A stretch of 64,000 nt of DNA from Flavobacterium fluvii (GTDB taxonomy: Bacteria > Bacteroidota > Bacteroidia > Flavobacteriales > Flavobacteriaceae): NCBI RefSeq assembly GCF_900129545.1, contig NZ_FQWB01000001.1:558001-622000 (forward strand), given 5' to 3'. This document shows, piece by piece, positions 25,909 through 38,300 of this stretch. How positions within the stretch are numbered: position 1 is the stretch's first letter; each line of letters begins with the position of its first letter. The notes under the pieces are model-generated. The model saw only the letters and a program-made list of their open reading frames with translations, did not search any database and had not been told where the DNA came from. The translations under genes were made by a program, and so were the position numbers.

Positions 25909-27870
25909 ATGTCAACAGTGATTACCAAAACATTTTTAAGTTTTACATTATTACTTGTATCTACCGTGTTTTATTCGCAGTCAAAACTATTGTCTTCAAG
26001 TCCGGATAAAAGTATCAAACTAAATGTTGAGCTTACGAATGGTAAAGCATATTACAGCGTGCAGTATAAAAATGTTGAATTTATAGGCAAGTCCCCTTTA
26101 GGATTATTGACCTCAATTGGTGATTTTTCAAAAGATTTAGAAGTTGTTAATCATTCAAATCGTAAAATAAAGGAGACATATAGCTTGAATCATTCTAAAG
26201 TTAGTACAGTAAACTACAATGCCAATGAGTTGAAATGCTCTTTTGTAAATGTAAAAAAGGATACAATTGACATTATTTTTAGGATAACAAATACAGATGT
26301 AGCGTTCACTTACAATATACCACGAAACGGAAGAGGAGCAATAGATTGCACTGTTGAGAAAGAACTAACGGGTTTTAAAATCCCTAAAGAAGCAACTACT
26401 TTTATTACGCCTCAGGCACCTGCCATGACAGGATATAAAAAGAGCAAACCTTCCTACGAAGAAGAATATACAAGAGAAGAAGCTGTGGGCAAGAAATCGG
26501 AATACGGATTAGGGTATACTTATCCCGCGCTTTTTCACTTGAATACAAATGGATGGCTACTTATATCCGAAACAGGTGTTGCCAATAACTATGTTGGAAC
26601 TCGAATTAGCGATGCGTCTACTGATGGTGTTTATACCGTGATGTTTCCTCAAGCAGGCGAGAACAACAACATTGGAGCTATTACTGCAAAAGCAAAATTA
26701 CCAATGCAAACTTCATGGAAAACGATTACACTTGGAAACAATCTAAAGCCCATTGTAGAATCTACTGCCGCAACTGATTTGGTTAAACCGCTTGTAGACA
26801 CTTCCAAAAAATATTATAGTGGTCGTGCAGCATGGAGTTGGATTATTTGGCAGGATGCCAGTTGCAATTATGAAGACCAGATAAAATATATTGATTTAGC
26901 ATCCGAATTAAAATGTGAATTTGTATTGATTGATGCGCTTTGGGATGTGAAAATTGGAAAAAACAAGATGGTTGATTTAGTCAATTATGCTAAATCGAAA
27001 AATGTGGACGTACTGTTGTGGTACAATTCAAATGGTAATTGGAATGAAACGCCTCAAACTCCCAAAAACCTTATGGATACACATGAAGCCCGTATTAAAG
27101 AAATGCAATGGCTTCAGGAAATTGGTGTAAAAGGCCTAAAAATAGATTTTTTTGGAGGAGACAAGCAGGTTACCATGGAGCTGTATCATGACATACTTGT
27201 TGACGCGGCCACTTACGGGCTGAATGTTAATTTTCACGGAACTACATTGCCAAGAGGCTGGGAAAGAATGTATCCTAATTATATGACTAGCGAAGCAGTT
27301 TTAGCTTCGGAAAATTTAGTTTTTCAACAAGCATTCGCTGATCGCTATCCATCTACGGCAACGATATATCCTTTTACGCGAAATGCCGTGTCCTCTATGG
27401 ATTTTGGTCCTGTTTTTTTAAACAGCCGTTTGAATCGTAATCAAAACAAGGGAACAATTCGTCGTACAACAGATGCATTTGAGATGGCAACTGCGATACT
27501 GTTTTTTTCGGCAGTACAACATTGGGGACTAACCCCTGAAAATTTAAAGGAAAAACCATCGTATTTATTCGATTATATTAAAAAAGTGCCGACTGTTTGG
27601 GACGAAACTATATTTATAGACGGTTATCCGGGTAAATATTGTGTTATTGCTCGTCGAAAAGGAACTCAATGGTACATTGGAGCAATAAACGGCGGGAATA
27701 TTGAAAGGACTATTAAAGTAAATTTACCAATGTTGAAGGGTAAAAAAGTCTCCGTGATACAAGATAGTAAAGGTATGGATTCTGAATATCTAACAAGAAA
27801 AATTGAAAAAAACACTATGTATGAATTAAAATTATCTGCCAATGGAGGAGCTGTAATTTATACACAATAA
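25909..27870 (+). CDS. GH97 glycosidase, probably retaining (alpha-galactosidase type)
   Basis: A 653-residue exported glycoside hydrolase of family 97, found chiefly in Bacteroidota. A signal peptide (about 1-24) ends TVFYSQ; an N-terminal beta-sandwich (about 25-280) precedes a TIM barrel and a C-terminal beta domain. In the barrel, GVKGLKIDFFGGDKQ places Asp413 where retaining GH97 enzymes carry the nucleophile; MTSEAVLASENL places Glu462 as candidate acid/base. The inverting SusB-type members lack that Asp. Hence alpha-galactosidase or a related activity is inferred. It follows the mutarotase by 152 bp and a LacI-like palindrome. Confidence 0.88.
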   Translation: MSTVITKTFLSFTLLLVSTVFYSQSKLLSSSPDKSIKLNVELTNGKAYYSVQYKNVEFIGKSPLGLLTSIGDFSKDLEVVNHSNRKIKETYSLNHSKVSTVNYNANELKCSFVNVKKDTIDIIFRITNTDVAFTYNIPRNGRGAIDCTVEKELTGFKIPKEATTFITPQAPAMTGYKKSKPSYEEEYTREEAVGKKSEYGLGYTYPALFHLNTNGWLLISETGVANNYVGTRISDASTDGVYTVMFPQAGENNNIGAITAKAKLPMQTSWKTITLGNNLKPIVESTAATDLVKPLVDTSKKYYSGRAAWSWIIWQDASCNYEDQIKYIDLASELKCEFVLIDALWDVKIGKNKMVDLVNYAKSKNVDVLLWYNSNGNWNETPQTPKNLMDTHEARIKEMQWLQEIGVKGLKIDFFGGDKQVTMELYHDILVDAATYGLNVNFHGTTLPRGWERMYPNYMTSEAVLASENLVFQQAFADRYPSTATIYPFTRNAVSSMDFGPVFLNSRLNRNQNKGTIRRTTDAFEMATAILFFSAVQHWGLTPENLKEKPSYLFDYIKKVPTVWDETIFIDGYPGKYCVIARRKGTQWYIGAINGGNIERTIKVNLPMLKGKKVSVIQDSKGMDSEYLTRKIEKNTMYELKLSANGGAVIYTQ

Positions 27871-27943
27871 AAACATAGGCATAGAGATTTATTTTAATAT
27901 AGCTTAATCTCAATTTTCGTGTCAATAATAGCAAACCTCAATT

Positions 27944-28078
27944 AAAAAAGAAGCAGCCAACCCAAAAATTCAGGAGTGGAAAAATCTAATGCGGGGGTTT
28001 TAATAAGTGCCTCCAGGAGCCAATAATGGCGAAAAATGGATGAAAATGGAACAAATATTTCGGTTAAGCTATGATTAA
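27944..28078 (+). pseudogene. Decayed 3' end of a second RhaM-type mutarotase
   Basis: Translation in one frame gives KKEAANPKIQEWKNLMRGF, then two adjacent stops at 28001-28006, then VPPGANNGEKWMKMEQIFRL. This aligns without gaps to the end of the mutarotase at 25415-25756 (AANPKVQEWEELMWKFQQAP). The two stops stand exactly where the intact gene has CAA-CAA, that is two C-to-T changes. No upstream part of the gene survives. It suggests that the locus once had a second mutarotase, or a tandem duplication involving the mutarotase and GH97 region. Confidence 0.85.
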
Positions 28079-28097
28079 TTTTGTGTAAAAAACGGCA

Positions 28098-29063
28098 TTA
28101 GTCGTGTACAGGACTTTGGGTACATGGACAGTCGCTGATTCCTTGAAGGAAGTCCAATCCTACGGTGATCATGTGCGTACCAGAATTAAAGGCCGTCATT
28201 TCATTGAAAGTCATTTGATAAGAATATCCAAAATAGAAAATGGATTTTTTGAATCCCGCCATTGGCCCCAAATTTAAAGGTTTCAATACTTGGTCATTAA
28301 GAAAACGATAGGACATTCCTACCCAATAGTAATCATCATCCCGGTTGTATTTTCGATACTTGATATTCAAATCGGTGCTCGAACGTCCATCACTTTCAAA
28401 TAATTGGAAATAGGCAGAAGGTTCAATCTCGGCCCAATTGGGAATCTTGATGACATAACCGGTATACACTTGATAATTTCGGAGCAAATTGGGTTCTATT
28501 TTATATCCGGAAAATTGGTCGATGTCTTTATTCAAAATATTGTTGGCATTCAAACTCAAATAAAAATTATCCTTGCGATACAGAAATCCAACGTCAAAAT
28601 TATTGTTTGAAACCTTTCTGTCGTCTGTAATGGCAAAATCAGGATTATTGGGAACTAAATTTGCGATGTCAATACTAAATGTGTTGATGTTGTAAGACAT
28701 CCCAAATGACAAATATTGTTTGGAATAATAATCCAATATTAAATGATGGGCAAAAGAGAATTTGGCCCCCGCTTGATTGGTATTTCCATTTTTGTCATTG
28801 TAGAAAGAAACTCCAACTCCTGAACGATCAGCAATTCTAAAATCTCCATATATGGATTGATTGTCGGGAGCGTCTTTTATCCCGACCCATTGCGTTAGCC
28901 CGTTAGCCCTGATTCTAAGATTATCGCCAATTCCGGCATAAGTAGGAGAAATCACGAAGGGATTATCGGCTAAATATTGCGTGAAAACCGGTAAATTTAA
29001 CTCTTGGCTGTAACCCGAAGTTACAGTCAAGAGTAAAAAAGACAGTATTGCTATTTTTTTCAT
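28098..29063 (-). CDS. sprF: SprF: PorP/SprF-family outer-membrane protein
   Basis: In F. johnsoniae SprF is needed for type IX secretion of SprB. This 321-residue protein has a signal peptide (about 1-19, ending SGYSQ) and an outer-membrane barrel pattern of the PorP/SprF family: LPVFTQYLADNPFVISPTYAGIGDN near the N-terminus, GVGVSFYNDKNGNTNQAGAK, HHLILDYYSKQYLSFGMSYN, and later FLYRKDNFYLSLNANN. It is the last gene of the leftward cluster, 47 bp after the giant sprB. The order sprB-sprF is the same as in F. johnsoniae, which supports the symbol. Confidence 0.88.
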   Translation of the reverse strand: MKKIAILSFLLLTVTSGYSQELNLPVFTQYLADNPFVISPTYAGIGDNLRIRANGLTQWVGIKDAPDNQSIYGDFRIADRSGVGVSFYNDKNGNTNQAGAKFSFAHHLILDYYSKQYLSFGMSYNINTFSIDIANLVPNNPDFAITDDRKVSNNNFDVGFLYRKDNFYLSLNANNILNKDIDQFSGYKIEPNLLRNYQVYTGYVIKIPNWAEIEPSAYFQLFESDGRSSTDLNIKYRKYNRDDDYYWVGMSYRFLNDQVLKPLNLGPMAGFKKSIFYFGYSYQMTFNEMTAFNSGTHMITVGLDFLQGISDCPCTQSPVHD

Positions 29064-29110
29064 TTGAATTCTTTTTATTATGGGAACTCTGTCGTTTCCG
29101 GCTTAAATAA

Positions 29111-29380
29111 TTATCTGTACAAGGTGAAATGACCAACAAATTCTCGGGAGTCATTTTCATTTTGCAGTTTTAAAACATACCAGTAATCCCCTGTCGGCAA
29201 TTCTTTGCCGTTGTATTTACCATCCCAAGATTGTCCTTCTCTGTAAGTACCCACTTTACGTCCGTATCGATCAAAAACATGGAATATCAAATCTGGATAA
29301 TTGATTGTGTTTGTCGGTGTCCATCCATCATTGTCACCATCACCGTTTGGCGTGAACACATTTGGAATTTTGATGTCGAT
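29111..29380 (-). other. Type IX (gliding-motility, type B) sorting domain of SprB
   Basis: The last 90 residues start IPNVFTPNGDGDNDGWTPT and include FHVFDRYGRKVGTYREGQSW and GKELPTGDYWYVLKL. This is the classic CHU_C/type-B C-terminal domain that directs secretion by the type IX system. Confidence 0.92.
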
Positions 29381-32300
29381 GAATTCAAAATATCTCGTAG
29401 CCGTTGCCACACAACCGTTTGAATCGGTAACCGTAACGGTATAATCACCGGATTTGTAGAATATGAAAGAGTTTTGACTTCCAAAATCCACTTCATTTAG
29501 CGTGTATTTATACCCAGGACTTCCACCTGTCGTAGTTGCCACAATTTCATTTAATCCTCCATCGCTCAAGACCAATGTCAATGGGTCAATTTGTAAAATT
29601 TCGAAATCTGGCGTGTCTTTTTCGCAACCATTGGAGTGACGTGCCGTTATATGATGTATGCCCGGAGACAAGTTCGTGAACACGTTGCTCGCTTGATAAG
29701 AACCCGATCCGTCCAATGCGTAATCCACATCGGCAGGATTAGTAATACTGGCATCTATGGTCACCGTAACGGTTAAACTAGGTGAATTGTTCAAACAATC
29801 ATAATCAACAATTGCTTTTGGATCCAATTTTACCGATGCCGGCAAAGCAACCGTAATTTCAGCATTACATAAATTTGCATCACGGATATACACCGTATGA
29901 TCCCCTCCCGATAATCCTGTAAAATCAAACTGTGTTTGGGTTGCAGTACCCGGAGTAAATGGACCGTTGATTTTGTCCAAACTCACACTATAAGGCATTG
30001 TTCCCCCAGTAATATCAAGGAAAAAGGCGCCATCGTTATCACCAAAACACATCTCTGGGATAATGGTCAATGGATCCACTGACGGAATAATAAGAGGTGG
30101 CTCCTTAATTTCTATCCCCAAAGTATGAATGTAACATCCATTCTGGTCTTGGGCAATAATTTCATAAAACCCTGGCTGAAGCAGCTCAAATTTGTTTGAA
30201 ACGAAAAACTGGTCTAAACGTGGTGATATGGCATATTTAATTATACCCGTTCCTCCAGAAGCATTAATTACTATTGTTCCGTTGTTGGCTCCATTACAGG
30301 TTGCATCCATTGCAACATAAGTTGCCGTTATTGGAGTGCTTGGTTCAGTAACGGTAATCAGGGCTGAAGTGGTCGAACAATCCAAGCTTGACACTTGAAC
30401 TTTATAACCACCTGCGACAAGTTGGGTGAAAACACCTGGACTTGCCTGAACAGCAGCAAGAAGTGGATTACCTGAAGCATCTTGTAAAGTATATACATAA
30501 TTGCCCAACCCTCCTTGGGCCGTTGCCACAATTACTCCCGTGGCATCTCCAGCGCAATTGACAACCGCGTTGGACAAATCCAGCTTAATCATCAATGTCG
30601 GCAATGGATCGATCTTGATGTCATTAGATATGTAACTGGTACAACCATTGGCATCTTTAACGTAATAATGATGCGTTCCAACAGCTACCGGGAATGTTGT
30701 CGACGGGTTGAATGTTGCAGCGTTATAAACAATTCCATCTGCGCTATAAGTGTAAGGAGGTGTTCCTCCAACGGCACTTAATGTAAGAGTGGTTAGATTG
30801 TTACACGTTTGGGTGGTTGCCACTACTAAACTAGCGGTTACAACTGATGGCTCTCCTATAACAATTGGTGTAGAAGAAGTAGCACTGCATCCCCAACCGT
30901 CACTCACGGTAATGGTGTATGTTCCAGCTCCCAAACCGCTAAACATAGGCGAAGCTTGAGGGCCACTGGCAGTAGCCGGCACCATAGACGTGGTGTTTAA
31001 CGTGTATAAATAATTCGATCCTTGACCTCCTGTTGGCGGTGAAACAGTTATGCTGGCATTCCTGTCTCCAAAACAACTCACCGATGCCGCACTTGGACTT
31101 GCCGTAAACACGATAGGTGTTGGATTTGCCAAAAGTACATCAACAAAAACGGAACATCCTTTTGCATCTCTTGCACGAACCGTATAGGTGCCTTGGGTTA
31201 AGTCAATAAAACTAGTTTTCGTACTCCAAGGGGAAACAACAGTCGCTCCCAACTCCAATTGGAATTCATAACCTCCCGGCCATCCTCCCACGGCAGATGC
31301 CGAAATAGAACCATCATTATTTCCAGAAATACAAGTTATGGCTGTATGCGTTTCGGCAATAGTCAATGCTGCATTTGGTTGGTTGATGGTAAAGTTTTTG
31401 GTCGCACCACAATACGGACTATTGTTTAATGTAGCCGTGATTGAATAGGTGCCTGCAGCCAAAGCATTGATGGTGAATGGTCCTGCATTTGGACTTGTTC
31501 CAGAGGTAACCGGATTTCCTAATGCATCAACTATTGTATAACTGAATGGTCCAGCTTGGTCTGGATTGGTAGCCGTGATGGTTCTATCAATAATGGTAAC
31601 ATTGGCACTGCCATTTGTACCTCCAAAACAGGTTACATCAACAATATTGCTTATGGCAAGATCAAACGTATTTGGGTTGCTTACATAATGCACGTCTTGA
31701 ATGCTGCATCCTGTATCCAAATTCTCGACAGTAATTAGATAATTCCCAATATTTAATCCCGTGAAAACTCCAGTCGTATTGGTAAAATTATAATTAGCTC
31801 CAATCACGCCTGTGGTCGCATTGGAATCAGCAACAGTATATCTCAGATTAGTCGGCGTTCCTCCAATACTGCTTGCCGAAACCGTGATGTCTTCCAGATT
31901 CGTACAGGTAATGGCATTGTTAACAGCAATATTTATTTTGTCCAAAGCAATAAATGGATTTAAGACAATAGGTGTCGTCGTAGTGCCGATACAACCTTTG
32001 TTGTCATAAACGTTTACCGTATAGCTTCCTCCCAATAAATTAGCCTCAGTATATACATTGCTGGCACCAAACTGTACTCGAGTTCCTCCTTTTAGGAATT
32101 CATAATTGACATAAACTCCTGAACCTCCCGTTACTCCCGTCACGGTAATCGTGGCAAAGTTCATGGCATTTGAACTTGAATTACAGCCAAATTGCATCAC
32201 GTTAGGAGCAGGAACTACAATAATAGCCGGTTCAGCCACGGTAATGGTTTGAGTTGCCACACAACCCCTTCCTGAAGTTACCGTCACTGTATAATTTCCT

Positions 32301-35300
32301 GCTGTCAATCCGCTAAAAATAGCAGAAGTTTGGGTGGTAATTCCACCATCAATACTGTAGGTGTATATTGGATTATCGTTCACTCCAACGGCAGGAGGAT
32401 TCATCGTCGCTGTTATAGTTCCATCATTTCCTCCATTGCAAGTAACATCCGTTTTTGAAAGGGCAAAACCAGTGATTGGAGTGGCTGCTCCAAAAGTTAC
32501 CGGAATAGACTTGGTACAATTTGTTGTAACATCTCTAACGGTTAGTGTGTGCGTTCCTGCAAAAATGTTGGTAACGTTTGCGGAAGCTTGATACGCTCCT
32601 GAGTCTATGCTATAGTCATAATTACCCGAACCTCCTGTAGCGGTTAGTGTCAACGCACCATCCCCATCCGTACAACTTGGCAAAGTGGTGATAGCTGCCT
32701 GCAATTGCAAAGCCGGTGAAATAACAACTAAACCTGCTGCAGTAGTCGTACAACCATTTTTGTCTTTTACAATTACAGTATAGGTTCCCGGTGCATTCAC
32801 GGTAAAAGTTGGACTCGTTTGGAATCCTGAACCAATGCTATATTCAAATGGAGCCATTCCTGTTGCCACATTTACAGTAAAAGTATAAGTGCCTGTAGAG
32901 CTCGGACATTGACTTAATCCCGGAACGGTTATTCCGGAAGGAAGAGGATCTGTTGCAATAGTAATCGGAAATGGTGTTGTAATCACGCAATTATTGGCAT
33001 CTTTCAAATAAACATCCCAAGATGTTCCTAAAACTGGATCTAAAACTGCAGAAGCGGAAGTAGTATAAGTTCCTGCCGTCGCACCGCTTATCACGTACGA
33101 ATAAGTGTATGGAGCAACTCCGCCGGAAGCAGTCACGCTTACTTGGGCACCAAAATTACAATTGGCATTGATAAATGGGTTTGCCGCTAAAGCCAATGGT
33201 GCAGGTTGTGCAACATTAATAGATGTTGTAGCAGTACATCCTGTAACCACATCAGTTACTACTATAGTTTGCGTACCTGCGGAATTTAATCCAGAAACTG
33301 TTATCGTCGGATTTGATTGTGGTACACTTGCAATTCCTCCATTGATTGAATAAGTATATGTGCCTGCAAAATTTGCAACCGAAAACAACACTTCTCCATT
33401 AGTTCCTGGATTACAAGTCACGTCACTAATCAACTGGTCTGAAACGGTGATATTCGTTACCGAATTAACCGTGTATGATTCTTGGTAGGTACAGAAATTG
33501 GCATCCGTTACCTGGAACAAGTACGTATCAGGCAATAATCCTGTAAAGATTCCGCTTGAAGCTCCAGTAACATTCGATGTTGCACTTGCAGGAGACAATA
33601 TCGCATAACTTAATGCACCAACTCCGTTTGTAGTAGTTAGTGTAACGGTACTTGTCAAGTTCGAGCAGGTTACTGCAGTTGAAACAAAATCTAAATTTGT
33701 TGGCGGATTCAATGCCGGAACATTTGTCGTTGCCGGAACAGTGCTTATACAACCATTGGCGTCTTTAATATAAGCTGTTACCATTCCTGCAATATTTGTG
33801 GAATAAGTATTTGTTGCCGTGTAATTCATGCCTCCATCAAAACTATATTGATAAGAACCTGTTCCTCCACTTCCTGTTACAGTAACAATAGCAGCTTGGG
33901 TTGCATTGCCTGCACCGCAAGTCAATCCTTGGGTAAGTGCTGCTGTACCTCCAACAATGGTAGGTTGAGTTATTGTTAATGGACTTGTTGCCGAAGCACA
34001 ACTTTTACTGTCTTTTACAACAACTGTATAGATTCCTGCAGCATTCAATCCTGTAAACACATTTGAAGCTTGATAAGTTGTACCATTGTCAATACTGTAT
34101 TGGTATGGTGCAATCCCATTTGCCGCCGTAATCACGACACTGCCATCGGAACCACCATTACAACTTACATTAGTTTGAGTAAAAGCAAATGTTGGAGTAG
34201 TTTGTGGTGTTATCATTACTCCCGAAGAAACAGCTTGGCAACCTTGAGTATCTGTTACTCTAAAAATATAGGCTCCGGCTGTTGATGTCGTTAGTACATT
34301 ACTGCCCATAGCCGTATAACTCGTTCCCGCATTTGTAGAATATTCATATAAAGTGTAAGATGTAGTACCACCACCAGCAGTAAGTGTTACAACAGCATCT
34401 GGACTAGTCGTGCAATCCAACTCTTTTGTCAAGACAGCATTCAATGATAATTGTGGCTGTACGACATAATCTACCACGTTCGAACTACAACCATTGGCAT
34501 CCACAATACTCAATTTGTAAGTCCCCGGAGCATTAATGGCATAGATTGGACTCGTTTGGTTTGAACCGTTAATAGTATAGGTTGCCGGGCTTACAGCTAC
34601 CGTTTGTCCAATTGAAAGATCAATGGTTAATGGTGTTCCAACAAAACATTGTGATGCAGGCATAACGATAATTGGCAAAGCATCTGTTGCAATAGTAATT
34701 GGTAATGGTGTTGTTATCACGCAACCATTGGCATCTTTAACCCATACATCCCAAGAGGTGGCAATAGCCGGGTCTAAAACTGCCGAAGCCGAAGTAGAAT
34801 AAGTTCCTGCCGACGCACCGCTGATTACATAGGAATAACTATAAGGCGCAACACCTCCTGAAGCAGTCACGCTTACTTGTGCACCAAAATTACAATTGGC
34901 ATTAACAAATGGGTTTGCCACCAAGGCTAATGGTGTCGGTTGTGCAACAGTAACAGAAGTGGTTGCAGTACATCCTGTTATTTCATCTGTAACAATAATG
35001 TTTTGCGTGCTTGCTGTTGTCAATCCTGAAACAGTTACTATTGGATTTGTTTGTCCCGTGATAACTGTTGTTCCTCCATCTAACGAGTAACTATATGTTC
35101 CCGTGAAATTTGCAACCGTAAATCGAACTTCTCCATTAGCTCCCGGATTACAAGTCACGTCACTAATTAATTGTCCTGAAACGGTGATATTCGTTACCGG
35201 ATTAACAGTATATGATTCTTGGTAAGTACAGAAATTGGCATCCGTTACTTGAAATAAATAGGTTCCCGGTGTCAAACCTGCAAAGGTAGTTGTCGTTTGT

Positions 35301-38300
35301 TGCGGTACAATAATTGGAGAAGGTGCAATGGTTTCATATTGCAATATGCCTACTCCTCCTGTGTGGCCCGTAATTTCAACTGTTCCAGGTGCCAAGCAAG
35401 TAACTGCCGATGTCGTGCTGAAAGTTAAATCCGTTGGTGGAACTAAAGCTGGTATGTTTACCCCATTTATTAAAGTATAAACACAACCTTTAGCATCTTT
35501 TACAAGAACATCAAAAGCAGTTCCAACATAAGATTGATAGGTATTGGTAGCAGAATAATTGGCTCCTAAATCAAAACTATAAACGTATGGCCCAGTTCCG
35601 CCAACGCCATTTATGGTTACTGTCGCCGGTTGTGCCGCATTTCCTGCACCACAAGTCAATGGCGTGGTCAAGAATGTAGTTGCCGTTAAAACCGTAGGCT
35701 GCGTAATTGTAATTGGAGCACTCGGATAAAGACATGATTTCGCGTCTCTAACCGTAATAACATAAGTAGTTCCAGCGGCTAATCCAGCGAACACGTTTGA
35801 AGATTGGAAAGTTCCAGTATTCAACTGATATTCATAAGGTCCAACTCCAGAAGTTACATTCACGGTAATCGTTCCGTCAGTACCACCATTACAGCTTACG
35901 TTAGTTACTGTAGGAGCAGCAAATACTGTAGTTGGAATTGGATCTAAAGTGAAAGTTGTCGTTGCCTGACACAGCGTTGCATTATTGGCATCCGTAACCC
36001 TGAAATCATACGTTCCTGCTGTTGTTGCGGTATATGGATTTGACGCTGCTGCAAAACCACCACTATTGAAAGACACTTCATACGTGTAATTAACAGGTAG
36101 TGTTGTATTTCCACCTGTTGTTGTTAAGGTAATTTCAGCATTTGGTATCCCTGTACAATCCAGTTCTTTGGTTAAAGTGGCCGACAAATTTAACTTCGGA
36201 TATACTTCGTAATCCACGTTTTCCGTACAACCATTCCCATCTTTAATTACCAAATTATATGTTCCGGCGGCATTGAATGTAAAGCTTGGCGATGTCTGGA
36301 AAGCACTTCCGTTGACGCTGTAAGTTGCACCTCCAACGATGTCTGGATCTACAGTACCCGAAAAAGTAATCGTAAACGGCATGCTACCGTCGTAACAAAT
36401 TGGAGCTGTTGGTGCCGTAATTGTAGGTACATCGTCTGTATTTAATGTTACGGTCGCTTGTTTAATACAGCCATATGCGTCTTTCACATAGACGATATAA
36501 TTGCCACTATCCTTCATAAATGTATTGGAAAAGTTCCAATTACTGTCAGAAGCTGTGGGCGGACTATCTTCCAGACCTATTCCAATTGGATTTACATCCG
36601 GTAAAATCTGGTATTGGTAAGGAATAGGAACTGATACTTGAGGAGGCACCGCTGATGGGTCTTCCCTGGATACTGTGGTTCCTCCATGGGCAATGGCCAC
36701 AATTTGTCCTGAATTGGCATTACAATTGGCGTTTTTTACTACTGAAACGGTAACTATTAAATCCGTTGCAGATTCATATATATCAAAAGGAAGAGTAGCG
36801 CTTTTACAACCGTCATTAGTTCCCCCATGTTCGGTAATGACCACATAATAAGAACCTGGAGAAAGTCCACCAATCAAAGGCATTGCAAAAGGATAAGCAC
36901 CAACAATTATTCCAGAAACTTGATTTGCCGGCAAAATTGGTAAATTGGTTTTGGAATCATATACAACATAATCTACCGATGTAGGAGCAACATATCCTGA
37001 AGGCGCAGTAGGTTCTTTATCCAATGTAATAGAAACAGTACCATCACCAGCTCCTTTACAGGTAACATCTGTTACCACCCGTAAAGTGGCTAAGCTAGTG
37101 ACTTTTATTGTAGGAGTTGTTGCCTGTTTGATATATGAACAGCCTGTCGCCATATCATAAACTATAAAGGAATAAATTACTCCTTGAGTCAATCCTGTAA
37201 AAGTAGCTGTTGGTGTCCCTGGTATATCTTCAGTAATATAGGGTGCATCCGGCACGCCTGCGATAACATTAGGCACGCCCGGATACAAACCGGATACAGC
37301 ATCCCTTTGATATATGGCAAAGTAAAATGGACCAGCACCCAACAGTCCCGAAGTAGCGGTAACTTTAACTGTACCACCGTCAGAACAACTTGCAGTCGAT
37401 TGAATATCAATTGTTAAATCATTAGGCGGGGATGCAACTGTTATGTTCTTTTTAAGAGAACATCCATTGGCATCAACTACAGTTAAAGAATAAGTTCCAT
37501 AATTTAATCCTGTAAACGTAAAGTTTGTACCAGGATTGTTGGTCTCTGTTTGTGTTGGGTCGCCAACGTTATTGGTTAGAATATAAGTGTAAGGAGCGGT
37601 TCCTCCTAAACCTGCACCTACATCTACCGTAACAGTTCCTAAAGTTGTTCCTCCCAAACCAGAACATTCTATATCTTTTTTTGAAAGGGTATAATTTAAA
37701 GTATCTGGCTGGTTAATGATAATTGTTTCAGTATCTATACAGCCATTGCCGTCTTTCACAGTTGCTGTATAAGTACCCGCAATTAATCCAGAAAACACAT
37801 TAGATACTTGAAAAGTTGTACCATTTATGCTATAAGTAAATGGACCAACTCCTTTACTGGCATCAATGCTTACAGATATCGATGCTGTGGCTTCGCCGTT
37901 GCAATAGATATCTTGGGTTTGCGTAACTCCAGTAATATCAGGATTCACGGGTAATGTGGTAACAATTGGAGTTGTTGTTTCAACACTGCAACCATTCGCA
38001 TCCGTAACTTTAAAAGTATAACTCCCGGCAACACTTGAATTAAATACATTGCTTCCCATAGCGGTATAAGAACCGGAAGCTTCTTTAGATTCATAAGTGA
38101 ACGGAGCTTTACCTCCTGTTGCGGTTATCGTTATTTGGGCTGCGGCTAAAGTTGGATCTATATTACAAGTAATTCCTTTATTCAAAACAGAACTCAATGT
38201 CAGTTGCGGCGCGACAACTACTGGTGCACTATCGGCAGTACAACCATTGGCATCTTTTACTCGAATGGTGTAACTGCCTGCTGTAGTAACCACAAAAGTA

